A stretch of 64,000 nucleotides of DNA from Flavobacterium sp. (GTDB lineage Bacteria; Bacteroidota; Bacteroidia; Flavobacteriales; Flavobacteriaceae), in contig DNNO01000020.1 of assembly GCA_003497625.1 (NCBI GenBank), forward strand, positions 203,316 through 267,315. Reading direction: 5' to 3'. The position numbers were made by a program, and so were the translations under genes. Shown here piece after piece: positions 47,763 to 54,935 of the stretch. How positions within the stretch are numbered: position 1 is the first letter of the stretch; every line of letters begins with the position of its first letter. The notes under the pieces were generated by a model. It did not search any database and was not told where the DNA came from. It saw only the letters and a program-made list of their open reading frames with translations.

Positions 47763-49049
47763 TTATCCAACCGCTTCTTTATACACTTTTAAGCAACGTT
47801 CTCGTGCTTCTTTATGATCAACAATTGGTTTTGGATAATATTGAGTTTCCAATTCAGGAATCCATTTTTTAATATATTTTAAATCTTTATCAAACTTCTT
47901 GATTTGTTCCGTTGGGTTGAAAATTCGGAAATACGGAGCAGCATCTACTCCTGAACCAGCGGCCCATTGCCAATTCCCAACATTACTTGCCATTTCGTAA
48001 TCTAATAGTTTTTGAGCAAAATAAGTTTCGCCCCAACGCCAATCGATTAATAAATGTTTGCATAGAAAACTTGCTACAATCATACGCACGCGATTGTGCA
48101 TGTGACCAGTTGTGTTTAATTCGCGCATTCCAGCATCAACAAAAGGATAACCTGTTTTTCCTTGACACCATTTTTGAAATAAATCTTCATTGTTTTCCCA
48201 AATAATCGCATCGTATTTTGGTCTAAAACTAGCATTTTTGGTATGTGGAAAATGCCATAGAATTTGCATGAAGAATTCACGCCAAATCAATTCATTCCAA
48301 AAGGTTTCATTCTTTTCAGCGATAGCCTTTGCAATCATTTTTCGAATAGAAACCGCACCAAATCTCAGGTAAATTCCTAAATAAGAAGTTTTATTCAAAG
48401 CCGGAAAATTTCGAGTTGCTTCGTAATTCTGAATTAAGTTTTCGGAAACATCAAATGGTGAAACTTTTATGTTTGACTTTTCAAAACCAATGTCTGCCAA
48501 CGATAAAAAAGGGTAGGAGTGCTTCGTAATTTTATCTAATTTATCTTCCGAATTGTAATGAACTAACTTAATTTTTCTAAAATTCTCTTTCCATTTTTTA
48601 GAATAAGGTGTGTAAACCACATACGGACTTCCATCGTCTTTTACGACTTCACTTTTCTCAAAAATCACTTGATCTTTGCTAGTTAAAAACGAAATTCCAT
48701 TGGTAATAAATAACTGATTCATTTCCTTATCGCGCTTGCGAGCATAAGGTTCGTAATCGTGATTGGTATAAACGGACGTAATTTTATTTTCGGAAATTAA
48801 TTTGGTAAAAACGTCGATTGGGTTTCCGTGAAAAACTGCTAATGACTTCCCAATTTTATTCAATTCTGACTGAATTTTTTCTAATTGTTCGTGAATAAAA
48901 GTAACGCGAGCATCATCTTTTGGAAGTTGCGATAAAATAATTTCGTCAAAAATAAAAATAGGTAATACTTCTTCAGAACTATTCAAAGCATGAAAAAGTC
49001 CTACATTGTCTTCTATTCTTAAATCGCGTCTAAACCAAAAAATGTTCAT
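47763..49049 (-). CDS. phrB: deoxyribodipyrimidine photo-lyase (CPD class I)
   Basis: 428 aa. 'NIFWFRRDLRIEDNVGLFHAL' starts the antenna-binding domain. The FAD/DNA domain has 'YLGIYLRFGAVSIRKMIAKAI', 'WRWGETYFAQKLLDYEMASNVGNWQWAAGSGVDAAPYFRIFNP' and 'IKKWIPEL', the classic class I CPD photolyase signature with the Trp electron chain. It uses blue light to split cyclobutane pyrimidine dimers. It lies 11 nt downstream of the SDR gene and 36 nt upstream of the cryptochrome gene. Confidence 0.95.
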   Translation of the reverse strand: MNIFWFRRDLRIEDNVGLFHALNSSEEVLPIFIFDEIILSQLPKDDARVTFIHEQLEKIQSELNKIGKSLAVFHGNPIDVFTKLISENKITSVYTNHDYEPYARKRDKEMNQLFITNGISFLTSKDQVIFEKSEVVKDDGSPYVVYTPYSKKWKENFRKIKLVHYNSEDKLDKITKHSYPFLSLADIGFEKSNIKVSPFDVSENLIQNYEATRNFPALNKTSYLGIYLRFGAVSIRKMIAKAIAEKNETFWNELIWREFFMQILWHFPHTKNASFRPKYDAIIWENNEDLFQKWCQGKTGYPFVDAGMRELNTTGHMHNRVRMIVASFLCKHLLIDWRWGETYFAQKLLDYEMASNVGNWQWAAGSGVDAAPYFRIFNPTEQIKKFDKDLKYIKKWIPELETQYYPKPIVDHKEARERCLKVYKEAVG

Positions 49050-49060
49050 ATTTTAAATTG

Positions 49061-49759
49061 TTATCCGTTTACTAATAATGTTGACATTCCGCCATCAACA
49101 TGGAAAATTTGTCCTGAAATCCAACTGCTTTTATCACTTAATAAAAAGCTTGCCATTTGTGCACTATCTTCTGGTTTTCCAAATCGTTTTAATGGATGAC
49201 GTTCGGCTGACTTTTCTTGTTTGGTTTCGTTATTTAAGAATTTGTCGGCTAAAGGCGTATCGGTTAATGATGGAGCAATTACGTTGACTCTAATTTTTGG
49301 TGCATATTCTGCAGCTAATGCTTTTGCAAAACCTTCAATCGCACCTTTTGCCGCCGCAACACTGGTATGAAAAGGCATTCCCATAGAAGCAGCAACACTA
49401 CTAAAAAGCACAATGCTCGATTGTTCACCTGTAGTTAAATTGGGTAAAACGGCTTGAATTACTTTTACTAAACTAATGAAATTAATTTGTAAATCGGCTT
49501 CAAAAGCTTCTGGTTTTAATCCTTTAAACGGACGTAAATTAATACTTCCCGGACAATAAACCAAACCATCAATAATAGTAGGTAATTTTGATGTATCTAA
49601 AGTGTCAGATGATGCGTCAAACGGAATATGTGTAACGTTTAAACCTGCTAAATTTTCATTGGTTCTAGATGCAACAAAAATATTGTTTTCGTTGTAAAGT
49701 TCTTGTGCTATGGCTAATCCTATTCCGTAAGAACCACCAATTAGTAATATGTTTTTCAT
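49061..49759 (-). CDS. short-chain dehydrogenase in the photolyase operon
   Basis: 232-aa SDR starting at ATG 49759 (the upstream ATG at 49783 overlaps the SRPBCC gene). Cofactor motif IGGSYGIGLAIAQEL, 'VYCPGSINLRPFKGL' in place of NNAG, 'VLFSSVAASMGMPFHTSVAAAKGAIEG' with catalytic Ser, and no Tyr in the usual position (SVAAAKG instead of YSASKxA). The Tyr is replaced by Ala, so ordinary SDR catalysis is doubtful. 'ISGQIFHVDGGMSTL' is the normal C-terminus. Confidence 0.88.
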   Translation of the reverse strand: MKNILLIGGSYGIGLAIAQELYNENNIFVASRTNENLAGLNVTHIPFDASSDTLDTSKLPTIIDGLVYCPGSINLRPFKGLKPEAFEADLQINFISLVKVIQAVLPNLTTGEQSSIVLFSSVAASMGMPFHTSVAAAKGAIEGFAKALAAEYAPKIRVNVIAPSLTDTPLADKFLNNETKQEKSAERHPLKRFGKPEDSAQMASFLLSDKSSWISGQIFHVDGGMSTLLVNG

Positions 49760-49763
49760 ATGT

Positions 49764-50231
49764 TTATCCTTTAAATTCGCCAAACATTTCTATTAATTTT
49801 TTTCTTCTGTATTCAAAAATTTCATTCAATTTAGGTTTTACTAAAAACGGATGAACTAATTGCCCTAAAATTCCCATTGGAACTTTATAATCTACAATAT
49901 CTTCCATTTCCACGCCGCCAGGAATTTCTTTAATGAAATGTTTATGATGCCAAAGCGCGTATGGGCCAAAACGTTGTTCATCTACAAAATACTTTTTGTC
50001 TACAACATGAGTTATTTCGGTGACCCATTTGGTGGGAATTCCTAAAACAGGAGTAACGATGTACTGAATGATTTGTCCTGGAAACATAGGTCTATCAGCT
50101 CCTGATAAAATTTTGAATCCCATATATTCTGGAGTAATTTTTTGAAGATTCTTTGGATCCGAAAGTAAATCCCAAGCTTCATCAATGGTTATAGGTAAGT
50201 TTTGTTTGGTATGTAATCGATATATTTTCAT
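49764..50231 (-). CDS. SRPBCC family protein
   Basis: 155-aa START/Bet v1-like lipid-binding fold. It starts 'IYRLHTKQNLPITIDEAWDLLSDPKNLQKITPEYMGFKIL', the standard first helix-strand of the polyketide-cyclase/SRPBCC group, and ends with the amphipathic helix 'KPKLNEIFEYRRKKLIEMF'. Proteins of this kind bind hydrophobic ligands. First gene of the photolyase operon, 4 nt before the SDR gene. A role in handling a chromophore or lipid is only inference. Confidence 0.88.
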   Translation of the reverse strand: MKIYRLHTKQNLPITIDEAWDLLSDPKNLQKITPEYMGFKILSGADRPMFPGQIIQYIVTPVLGIPTKWVTEITHVVDKKYFVDEQRFGPYALWHHKHFIKEIPGGVEMEDIVDYKVPMGILGQLVHPFLVKPKLNEIFEYRRKKLIEMFGEFKG

Positions 50232-50337
50232 ATTATTTTTTTTGTAAAGATATAAATTTGTTTAATCTTTTTAATTGTAAATTAAACAAAAATTATTCAT
50301 TTAAGTTTATATTAACATTTGATTCTAATACAATTTG

Positions 50338-50345
50338 TAAATTTG
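50338..50345 (+). promoter_or_regulatory. -7 promoter element for the DUF2911 gene
   Basis: TAAATTTG at 50338-50345, with TTTG at 50318-50321 (16-nt spacer), 20 nt before the ATG. Confidence 0.5.
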
Positions 50346-50365
50346 GAAATCTAAAAACGAAACCT

Positions 50366-51217
50366 ATGAGAAAAATTATTGTTATGTTGGCTGTAGTATT
50401 AGCCAATTTTGTTGTAGAAGCGCAAGTAAAGACGCCTCAATCAAGTCCATTAGCTAAAATTGATCAAGTTGTTGGTTTAACGAATGTTCAAATTGAATAT
50501 TCAAGACCAAGTGCAAAAGGAAGAACTGTTTATGGTGATTTAGTTCCTTTTGGAAAAAATTGGAGAACAGGTGCAAATGCAAATACAACAATTTCATTTA
50601 GTGAAAATGTAACTATTGCAGGAAAAGAATTGAAAAAAGGAAAATATGCCTTATTTACAACACCAAAAGCAGATAGTTGGGATGTTATTTTTTACACAGA
50701 CACAAACAACTGGGGTTTACCAGAAACTTGGGATGAAAGTAAAGTAGCTTTAAAAACGTCTGTTAAACCAGAAACTTTAAGTAAATCAGTTGAGTCGTTT
50801 ACTATTTTCTTAAATAATTTGTCAAACGATTCAGGAGTATTAGAATTGTCATGGGAAAGAACAATTGTTTCAATTCCATTTACTGTTCCTACTCAAGAGG
50901 CTGCAATGAAAAGTATCGAAAAAACATTAGCAGGTCCATCTGCTGGAGATTATTTTTCGGCAGCTCAGTATTTTTACCAAACTAATGGTGATATGACTAA
51001 AGCGTTGTCTTGGGTAAATAGTGCTATCTCAAATTCTCCTAAAGGACAAGATGTTCCTTTCTGGTATTTGAGATTAAAATCGTTAATTCAAGCAAAATCT
51101 GGTGACAAAAAAGGTGCTATTGCTACAGCAAAAGAATCTTTAGCTTTATCAATCAAAGCAGGAAACGGCGATTATGAAAAAATGAATAAAGACAGCATTG
51201 CTGAATGGTCAAAATAA
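50366..51217 (+). CDS. DUF2911 secreted protein
   Basis: 283 aa from ATG 50366, which gives a signal peptide (ends VVEAQ); the open frame extends upstream but without a signal. The DUF2911 core is complete: 'QSSPLAKIDQVVGLTNVQIEYSRPSAKGRTVYGDLVPFGKNWRTGANANTTISFS', 'GKYALFTTP', 'NNWGLPETWDE'. The last 80 residues form TPR-like helices ('ALSWVNSAISNSP', 'KKGAIATAKESLALSIKAGN'). Periplasmic; function unknown. Confidence 0.92.
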   Translation: MRKIIVMLAVVLANFVVEAQVKTPQSSPLAKIDQVVGLTNVQIEYSRPSAKGRTVYGDLVPFGKNWRTGANANTTISFSENVTIAGKELKKGKYALFTTPKADSWDVIFYTDTNNWGLPETWDESKVALKTSVKPETLSKSVESFTIFLNNLSNDSGVLELSWERTIVSIPFTVPTQEAAMKSIEKTLAGPSAGDYFSAAQYFYQTNGDMTKALSWVNSAISNSPKGQDVPFWYLRLKSLIQAKSGDKKGAIATAKESLALSIKAGNGDYEKMNKDSIAEWSK

Positions 51218-51240
51218 TAGTTAATTGTTAATTCAAATGA

Positions 51241-51270
51241 AAAGTCCCGAAATATTTCGGGACTTTTTTT
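51241..51270. terminator. terminator after the DUF2911 gene
   Basis: A near-perfect palindrome around 51254/51255 (AAAAGTCCCGAAAT / ATTTCGGGACTTTT) followed by a T run. Confidence 0.9.
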
Positions 51271-51292
51271 TGTTCAAAAAAAATAATAAACA

Positions 51293-51327
51293 CAAAAAAG
51301 CCCTGAATTTCTTCAAGGCTTTTTTGG
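51293..51327 (-). terminator. terminator of the MarR-nitroreductase-YceI operon
   Basis: AAAAAAGCC... with GGCTTTTTT (51317-51325) forms a stem with an imperfect inner part (CTGAA/TTCAAG), flanked by A and T runs; placed after the yceI stop on the minus strand. Confidence 0.65.
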
Positions 51328-51355
51328 GTTTTCATAGCAAATGTTTCCCACGTAA

Positions 51356-51922
51356 TTAGAACGCTAACTTAACAGTTAAATCGAAATCGTCATAGATAGT
51401 TTTGTCTCCTAAGTCAGAGAAGAAACTTCCTGAACCATATTTGATATCGTATTTAGTTCTGTCTACTTTTAAAGTAGTTGTAGCTGTATTTCCAGCAACA
51501 GTTAAGTCAAATTTAATAGATTCTGTTTTTCCTTTGATTGTTAAATCAGCTGTAGCTGAATATACTCCGTTACCTTTATCACCAATAGATTTGATAACTA
51601 AAGTAGCAGTTGGGAATTTTTCAACACCAAAGAAATCATCAGATTTTAAGTGACCATCTAAGTTTGTTTTTCCTTTTCCTGATAAATCAGTTGTATTAAT
51701 TGTAGTCATGTCAACTGTAAAGTTTCCACCTACTAATTTTTTTCCTTTGAAAATTAAAGCACCTTCTTTTAAAGAAATTGTTCCTTCGTGAGCACCTGTT
51801 ACTTTTTTACCAACCCAGTTGATAGTACTTTTTGATGCGTCTACTTTTTTTGATTTTTGTGCTGTAGCTGTAAAAGTTACTAATGCTACAAGAGCTAAAG
51901 CAATTGATTTGAAATTTTTCAT
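51356..51922 (-). CDS. yceI: YceI family periplasmic protein
   Basis: 188 aa with signal peptide (ends FTATA). Lipocalin-like beta-barrel: 'VDASKSTINWVGKKVTGAHEGTISLKEGALIF', 'TTDLSGKGKTNLDGHLKSDDFFGVEKFPTATLVI', 'ADLTIKGKTESIKFDLTV' and 'FDLTVKLAF' at the end. YceI proteins bind amphiphilic, isoprenoid-like ligands. It is last in a minus-strand operon behind the nitroreductase (33-nt gap) and the MarR regulator. Confidence 0.95.
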   Translation of the reverse strand: MKNFKSIALALVALVTFTATAQKSKKVDASKSTINWVGKKVTGAHEGTISLKEGALIFKGKKLVGGNFTVDMTTINTTDLSGKGKTNLDGHLKSDDFFGVEKFPTATLVIKSIGDKGNGVYSATADLTIKGKTESIKFDLTVAGNTATTTLKVDRTKYDIKYGSGSFFSDLGDKTIYDDFDLTVKLAF

Positions 51923-51955
51923 GTTTAAAATTGTTTTTAATGTTAATGGTTATAA

Positions 51956-52588
51956 TTAAATAGTAGTAAATAATTCTTGTTTTGGTTTTCTAACTTTTGC
52001 ATAGTGTTGTGTAGCGTCTTCTTCATGACGATATCCAACAGCTGCTACTAATGAAGCGTTTAATCCTAATGCATTGAAACCTAAAATTTCATTGTATTTT
52101 TCTGGTTCAAAGCCTTCCATTGGTGTAACATCGATTTTTAATTCCGCTGCAGCATTCATTAAGTTTGCTAGAGCTAAATAGGTTTGTTTTGATGTCCAAA
52201 CTGCTTTTTGTTCTACTGGTAACGAAACAATTTTAGATTTCATAAAGTCAGAATATCCTTTTAAATCGTCAACTGACAAACCTCTAGTAGTTGCAATGTT
52301 TTGTACATATTCATCAATGTGACTTTCTTGAACGTCTACAATATTAGCAAATACTAATAGGTGAGAAGCATCTACAATTTGCGATTGTCCCCAAGAAACC
52401 GGTTGTAACTTGGCTCTAACTTCTGGGTTTTCAATAATGAATACTTTGTATAACTGTAAACCATAAGAAGACGTACTCAATTGGATTGCTTCTTTTAAGG
52501 TTTCTAAATCTGCTGCTGATACTTTTTTGGCAGCATCGAATTTTTTGGTGGCATAACGCCATTTTTGATTTTCTATAAAATGACTCAT
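51956..52588 (-). CDS. NAD(P)H-dependent nitroreductase family oxidoreductase
   Basis: 210-aa FMN enzyme of the NfsB/NADH-oxidase type. 'RYATKKFDAAKKVSAADLETLKEAIQLSTSSYGLQLYKVFII' is the FMN-binding start, 'DVTPMEGFEPEKYNEILGF' and 'ASLVAAVGYRHEEDATQHYAKVRKP' are typical. It reduces quinones, nitro compounds or electrophiles with NAD(P)H. Under a MarR regulator it is likely part of an electrophile or oxidant response. Gap to the MarR gene 15 nt. Confidence 0.93.
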   Translation of the reverse strand: MSHFIENQKWRYATKKFDAAKKVSAADLETLKEAIQLSTSSYGLQLYKVFIIENPEVRAKLQPVSWGQSQIVDASHLLVFANIVDVQESHIDEYVQNIATTRGLSVDDLKGYSDFMKSKIVSLPVEQKAVWTSKQTYLALANLMNAAAELKIDVTPMEGFEPEKYNEILGFNALGLNASLVAAVGYRHEEDATQHYAKVRKPKQELFTTI

Positions 52589-52603
52589 AGTAAATTTTGG
52601 GTT

Positions 52604-53056
52604 TTAATTTCTAAATTTTTCTAGCAATTCGTTTAACAATTCTAATTCTGCAACCGTCAAATTTTTAGAAAAAGATTGCTCGTGAGCTTCTACTAAAGGA
52701 TCCAATTGTAGTAAAAGTTGCAACCCTTTCTCAGTAATGGTAATTTCCATTTTACGGCGATTGATGGGGCAAATTTCTCTAAGCACTAATTCTTTTAATA
52801 ATAATTTGTCTACTAAACGTGTGGTGTTACTCGTTTTCGCAATCATGCGTTCTTGTATCATACACATATTAGCAGGCTTTCCTTTCTGACCACGTAAAAT
52901 GCGCAACACATTAAATTGTTCTGGGGAAAGGTCAAATGGCTTTAATATCTCATTAAACTTTTCCGAAATGACATTTTGAGTATACATCACGTTAAGTAAT
53001 GTTTTCTTTTCCATTGCCATTGGAGTATTTGGTTTTATGATTTCTTCTATTCTCAT
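52604..53056 (-). CDS. MarR family transcriptional regulator
   Basis: 150 aa from ATG 53056; the longer frame would begin inside the operators. A MarR winged helix: 'QFNVLRILRGQKGKPANMCMIQERMIAKTSNTTRLVDKLLLKELVLREICPINRRKMEITITEKG'. Two Cys (in MCMIQ and REICP) could be redox or electrophile sensors, as in the DUF24/OhrR-like types, though this is inference. It heads the operon and faces two identical palindromes that overlap its promoter, so autoregulation is likely. Confidence 0.93.
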   Translation of the reverse strand: MRIEEIIKPNTPMAMEKKTLLNVMYTQNVISEKFNEILKPFDLSPEQFNVLRILRGQKGKPANMCMIQERMIAKTSNTTRLVDKLLLKELVLREICPINRRKMEITITEKGLQLLLQLDPLVEAHEQSFSKNLTVAELELLNELLEKFRN

Positions 53057-53069
53057 TTGATGTTGTAAA

Positions 53070-53115
53070 ATTTGTATGTACAAATGTAGTAAATATTTTA
53101 TTTGTATGTACAAAT
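53070..53115 (-). promoter_or_regulatory. paired MarR operators covering the operon promoter
   Basis: Two copies of ATTTGTATGTACAAAT (53070-53085 and 53100-53115), 30 bp apart, each an inverted repeat with 7-bp arms and a TG centre. On the minus strand, TACATTTG (53088-53081) is the -7 box, and TTG (53113-53111) the -33 box, spacer 22. Each promoter element lies inside one operator, so bound MarR protein would block RNA polymerase. Confidence 0.8.
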
Positions 53116-53182
53116 GTTTAATAAATTTTTGTTAAAGTTTTAAAATTGTATTTTTTGATAGTACTTTTGAAAAAAAATAAAG

Positions 53183-53491
53183 ATGACAAACTTAGATCAA
53201 AATACGTGGTGGAGCCAGTTTTTGCAAGATGCAAACGGCGTAATAGTAGATGTTCGTACCGAAGATGAATTTAACGATGGTTTTATTCCAGGTGCTATAA
53301 ATATTGATATATATAAAGGACAAGGTTTTATCTACAGAGTAGAGGAGTTAGATAAATCGAAAAACTATTATGTGTATTGCGCGGCTGGAGTACGTAGTGC
53401 CAACGCTTGTAACGCCATGGAACAATTAGGTTTTGAGAATACCTTTAATTTACTAGGTGGTTTTTCTAATTGGGAAGGACCAACAGAATAA
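53183..53491 (+). CDS. rhodanese-like domain protein
   Basis: 102-aa single rhodanese domain. 'VIVDVRTEDEFNDGFIPGAINIDIY' is the CH2-type N-terminal motif and the active-site loop is Cys66 in YCAAGVRSAN. The GIKY region 'LLGGFSNWEG' ends the fold. It likely transfers sulfane sulfur or acts in persulfide handling. The divergent MarR operators are 67 nt upstream of its start, so it may share that control. Ends at a strong terminator. Confidence 0.93.
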   Translation: MTNLDQNTWWSQFLQDANGVIVDVRTEDEFNDGFIPGAINIDIYKGQGFIYRVEELDKSKNYYVYCAAGVRSANACNAMEQLGFENTFNLLGGFSNWEGPTE

Positions 53492-53493
53492 AT

Positions 53494-53530
53494 AAAAAAA
53501 TCCGCTGAAGAGCGGATTTTTTTTTTATTT
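53494..53530. terminator. terminator after the rhodanese gene
   Basis: AAAATCCGCT pairs with AGCGGATTTT around a GAAG loop, followed by a long T run; also serves the convergent gene. Confidence 0.9.
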
Positions 53531-53565
53531 TGTGGGAACGGAATGTAATTCCGCACTATCGGATT

Positions 53566-54000
53566 TTAGTTTATTCGATTATATATAAACTTATAAATTA
53601 TAATATTCCCATTTCCATCTTCATCTGAATTTTCTAAAATAAGTTTATTATTTCCGTTCTCAAATGTTACATTTTCGGTATAATTATCCCCATTTTGATT
53701 GAATTGATAAGTGTTATCGTTAATTTTAGTCCAAGTAAGATTAACGTTATCAACTAAAACACATTCATTAGCTAGGTTTTGATCATAATATTTGTTGGTT
53801 CTATTACCGTTACTTGTAAACTCAATAGTTGAAGGTTGACAATCATTCTGCGTAAATTGAATATCATTTTCAAATTGAGTTGAGTATTCCCATTTTCCAA
53901 TTATCGGATCCACATTTGAAGAGTTATCATCGTTTTTAGTACACGAAATCATAAATATTAAAAGTGTTAATAAATTGATTTTTAGAAGTTTTTTTATCAT
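53566..54000 (-). CDS. lipocalin-like lipoprotein
   Basis: 144 aa with lipobox MISC. The mature part starts 'DPIIGKWEYSTQ', the usual first strand of bacterial lipocalin-like (DUF/lipocalin_4-type) proteins, and continues with short beta strands rich in Asn and Asp ('IEFTSNGNRTNKYYD', 'NLTWTKINDNTYQF', 'ENGNNKLILEN'). Surface or periplasmic, ligand unknown. Single gene. Confidence 0.75.
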   Translation of the reverse strand: MIKKLLKINLLTLLIFMISCTKNDDNSSNVDPIIGKWEYSTQFENDIQFTQNDCQPSTIEFTSNGNRTNKYYDQNLANECVLVDNVNLTWTKINDNTYQFNQNGDNYTENVTFENGNNKLILENSDEDGNGNIIIYKFIYNRIN

Positions 54001-54160
54001 TTTGTTAAATTATATTTAGTTCTTTTAATGACATTTCTGCTCAAATATTACGCACAACTCGTTTATATGTCTGATAAATATTAGTTTTATTTCATTACAA
54101 AAATACTAAAAAAATCTTACAATTTCACCCAACAAAAAATTCGCATTTCAGCGGATTCTC

Positions 54161-54838
54161 TTATGTTAATCTTTTTAATTTATTCTTATCTAACAGTGTA
54201 ATCTTCTTACCCGTTAACTCAATATAACCTGATTTATTTAACTCAGATAACAATCGAATACAACTTTCAGTTGCGGTGCCAATCATTCCGGCTAATTCTT
54301 CTCTAGATAATTGAATGTGTAATGAACCATCTTCGTTTTTACCAAAGGTTTCTTCTAAATAGATTAAGGTTTCGGCTAAACGTTGGCGAACGGTTTTTTG
54401 TGCCATATTCACCATATGATCATCGGCTCCTTTTAAATCGTCGCAAATGGTACGCATCACATTCATCGAAAACTGATTGTTCTGTGTAAAAAACTGCATG
54501 ACTTCGCTTCTTGGAATAAAACAAACTTCCATGTCTTCAAGCGCCACCGCACTCAAATTCGCAGGTTCGTCGCTAATCATAGAACGTTGTCCTAATAATT
54601 CGCCTGGTTTAACCAATTTTACAATTTGGTCTTTTCCGTTATCGCTTAACTTAGATAATTTACAAATCCCTTCTTTTACACAGTAAATACCATTGGTTAC
54701 TTCGCCTTCTTCAAAAATAGGCTCGCCTTTTTTTATGGTATAAGAAGTTTTGCATTCGGCCATGCGAAGCAATTCTTCTTTATTTAAAGCTTTTAAAGAA
54801 CTAAATTGCCTTACAATACATTGTTCGCATTTACTCAT
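54161..54838 (-). CDS. Crp/Fnr family regulator adjacent to the cbb3 cluster
   Basis: 225 aa: cNMP-like sensor domain ('GEPIFEEGEVTNGIYCVKEGICKLSKL', 'VKLVKPGELLGQRSMISDEP'), dimerisation helix, and a C-terminal winged helix with 'LSREELAGMIGTATESCIRLLSELNKSGYI'. The N-terminus carries Cys4, Cys7 and Cys29 (MSKCEQC...), reminiscent of FNR-type iron-sulfur ligands, but the spacing is not that of E. coli FNR. Divergent from ccoI by 97 nt. Most likely an oxygen- or redox-responsive activator of the cco genes. Confidence 0.9.
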   Translation of the reverse strand: MSKCEQCIVRQFSSLKALNKEELLRMAECKTSYTIKKGEPIFEEGEVTNGIYCVKEGICKLSKLSDNGKDQIVKLVKPGELLGQRSMISDEPANLSAVALEDMEVCFIPRSEVMQFFTQNNQFSMNVMRTICDDLKGADDHMVNMAQKTVRQRLAETLIYLEETFGKNEDGSLHIQLSREELAGMIGTATESCIRLLSELNKSGYIELTGKKITLLDKNKLKRLT

Positions 54839-54879
54839 TGAAAGATTTTGTTTAATGTGTTTACAAATTTACAAAATTG

Positions 54880-54895
54880 TATGACAAATATCATA
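54880..54895. promoter_or_regulatory. Crp/Fnr-type operator between regulator and ccoI
   Basis: TATGA-CAAATA-TCATA: 5-bp arms and 6-nt spacer, the geometry of a CRP/FNR site, in the divergent promoter region. A second repeat pair TGACAAAT / ATTTGTCA (54882-54889 and 54920-54927) overlaps it. On the minus strand TAAATTTG (54871-54864) could be the -7 box of the regulator gene. Confidence 0.55.
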
Positions 54896-54935
54896 TTTTG
54901 GGTTACTTTTATATAAGACATTTGTCAAAGGTAAA

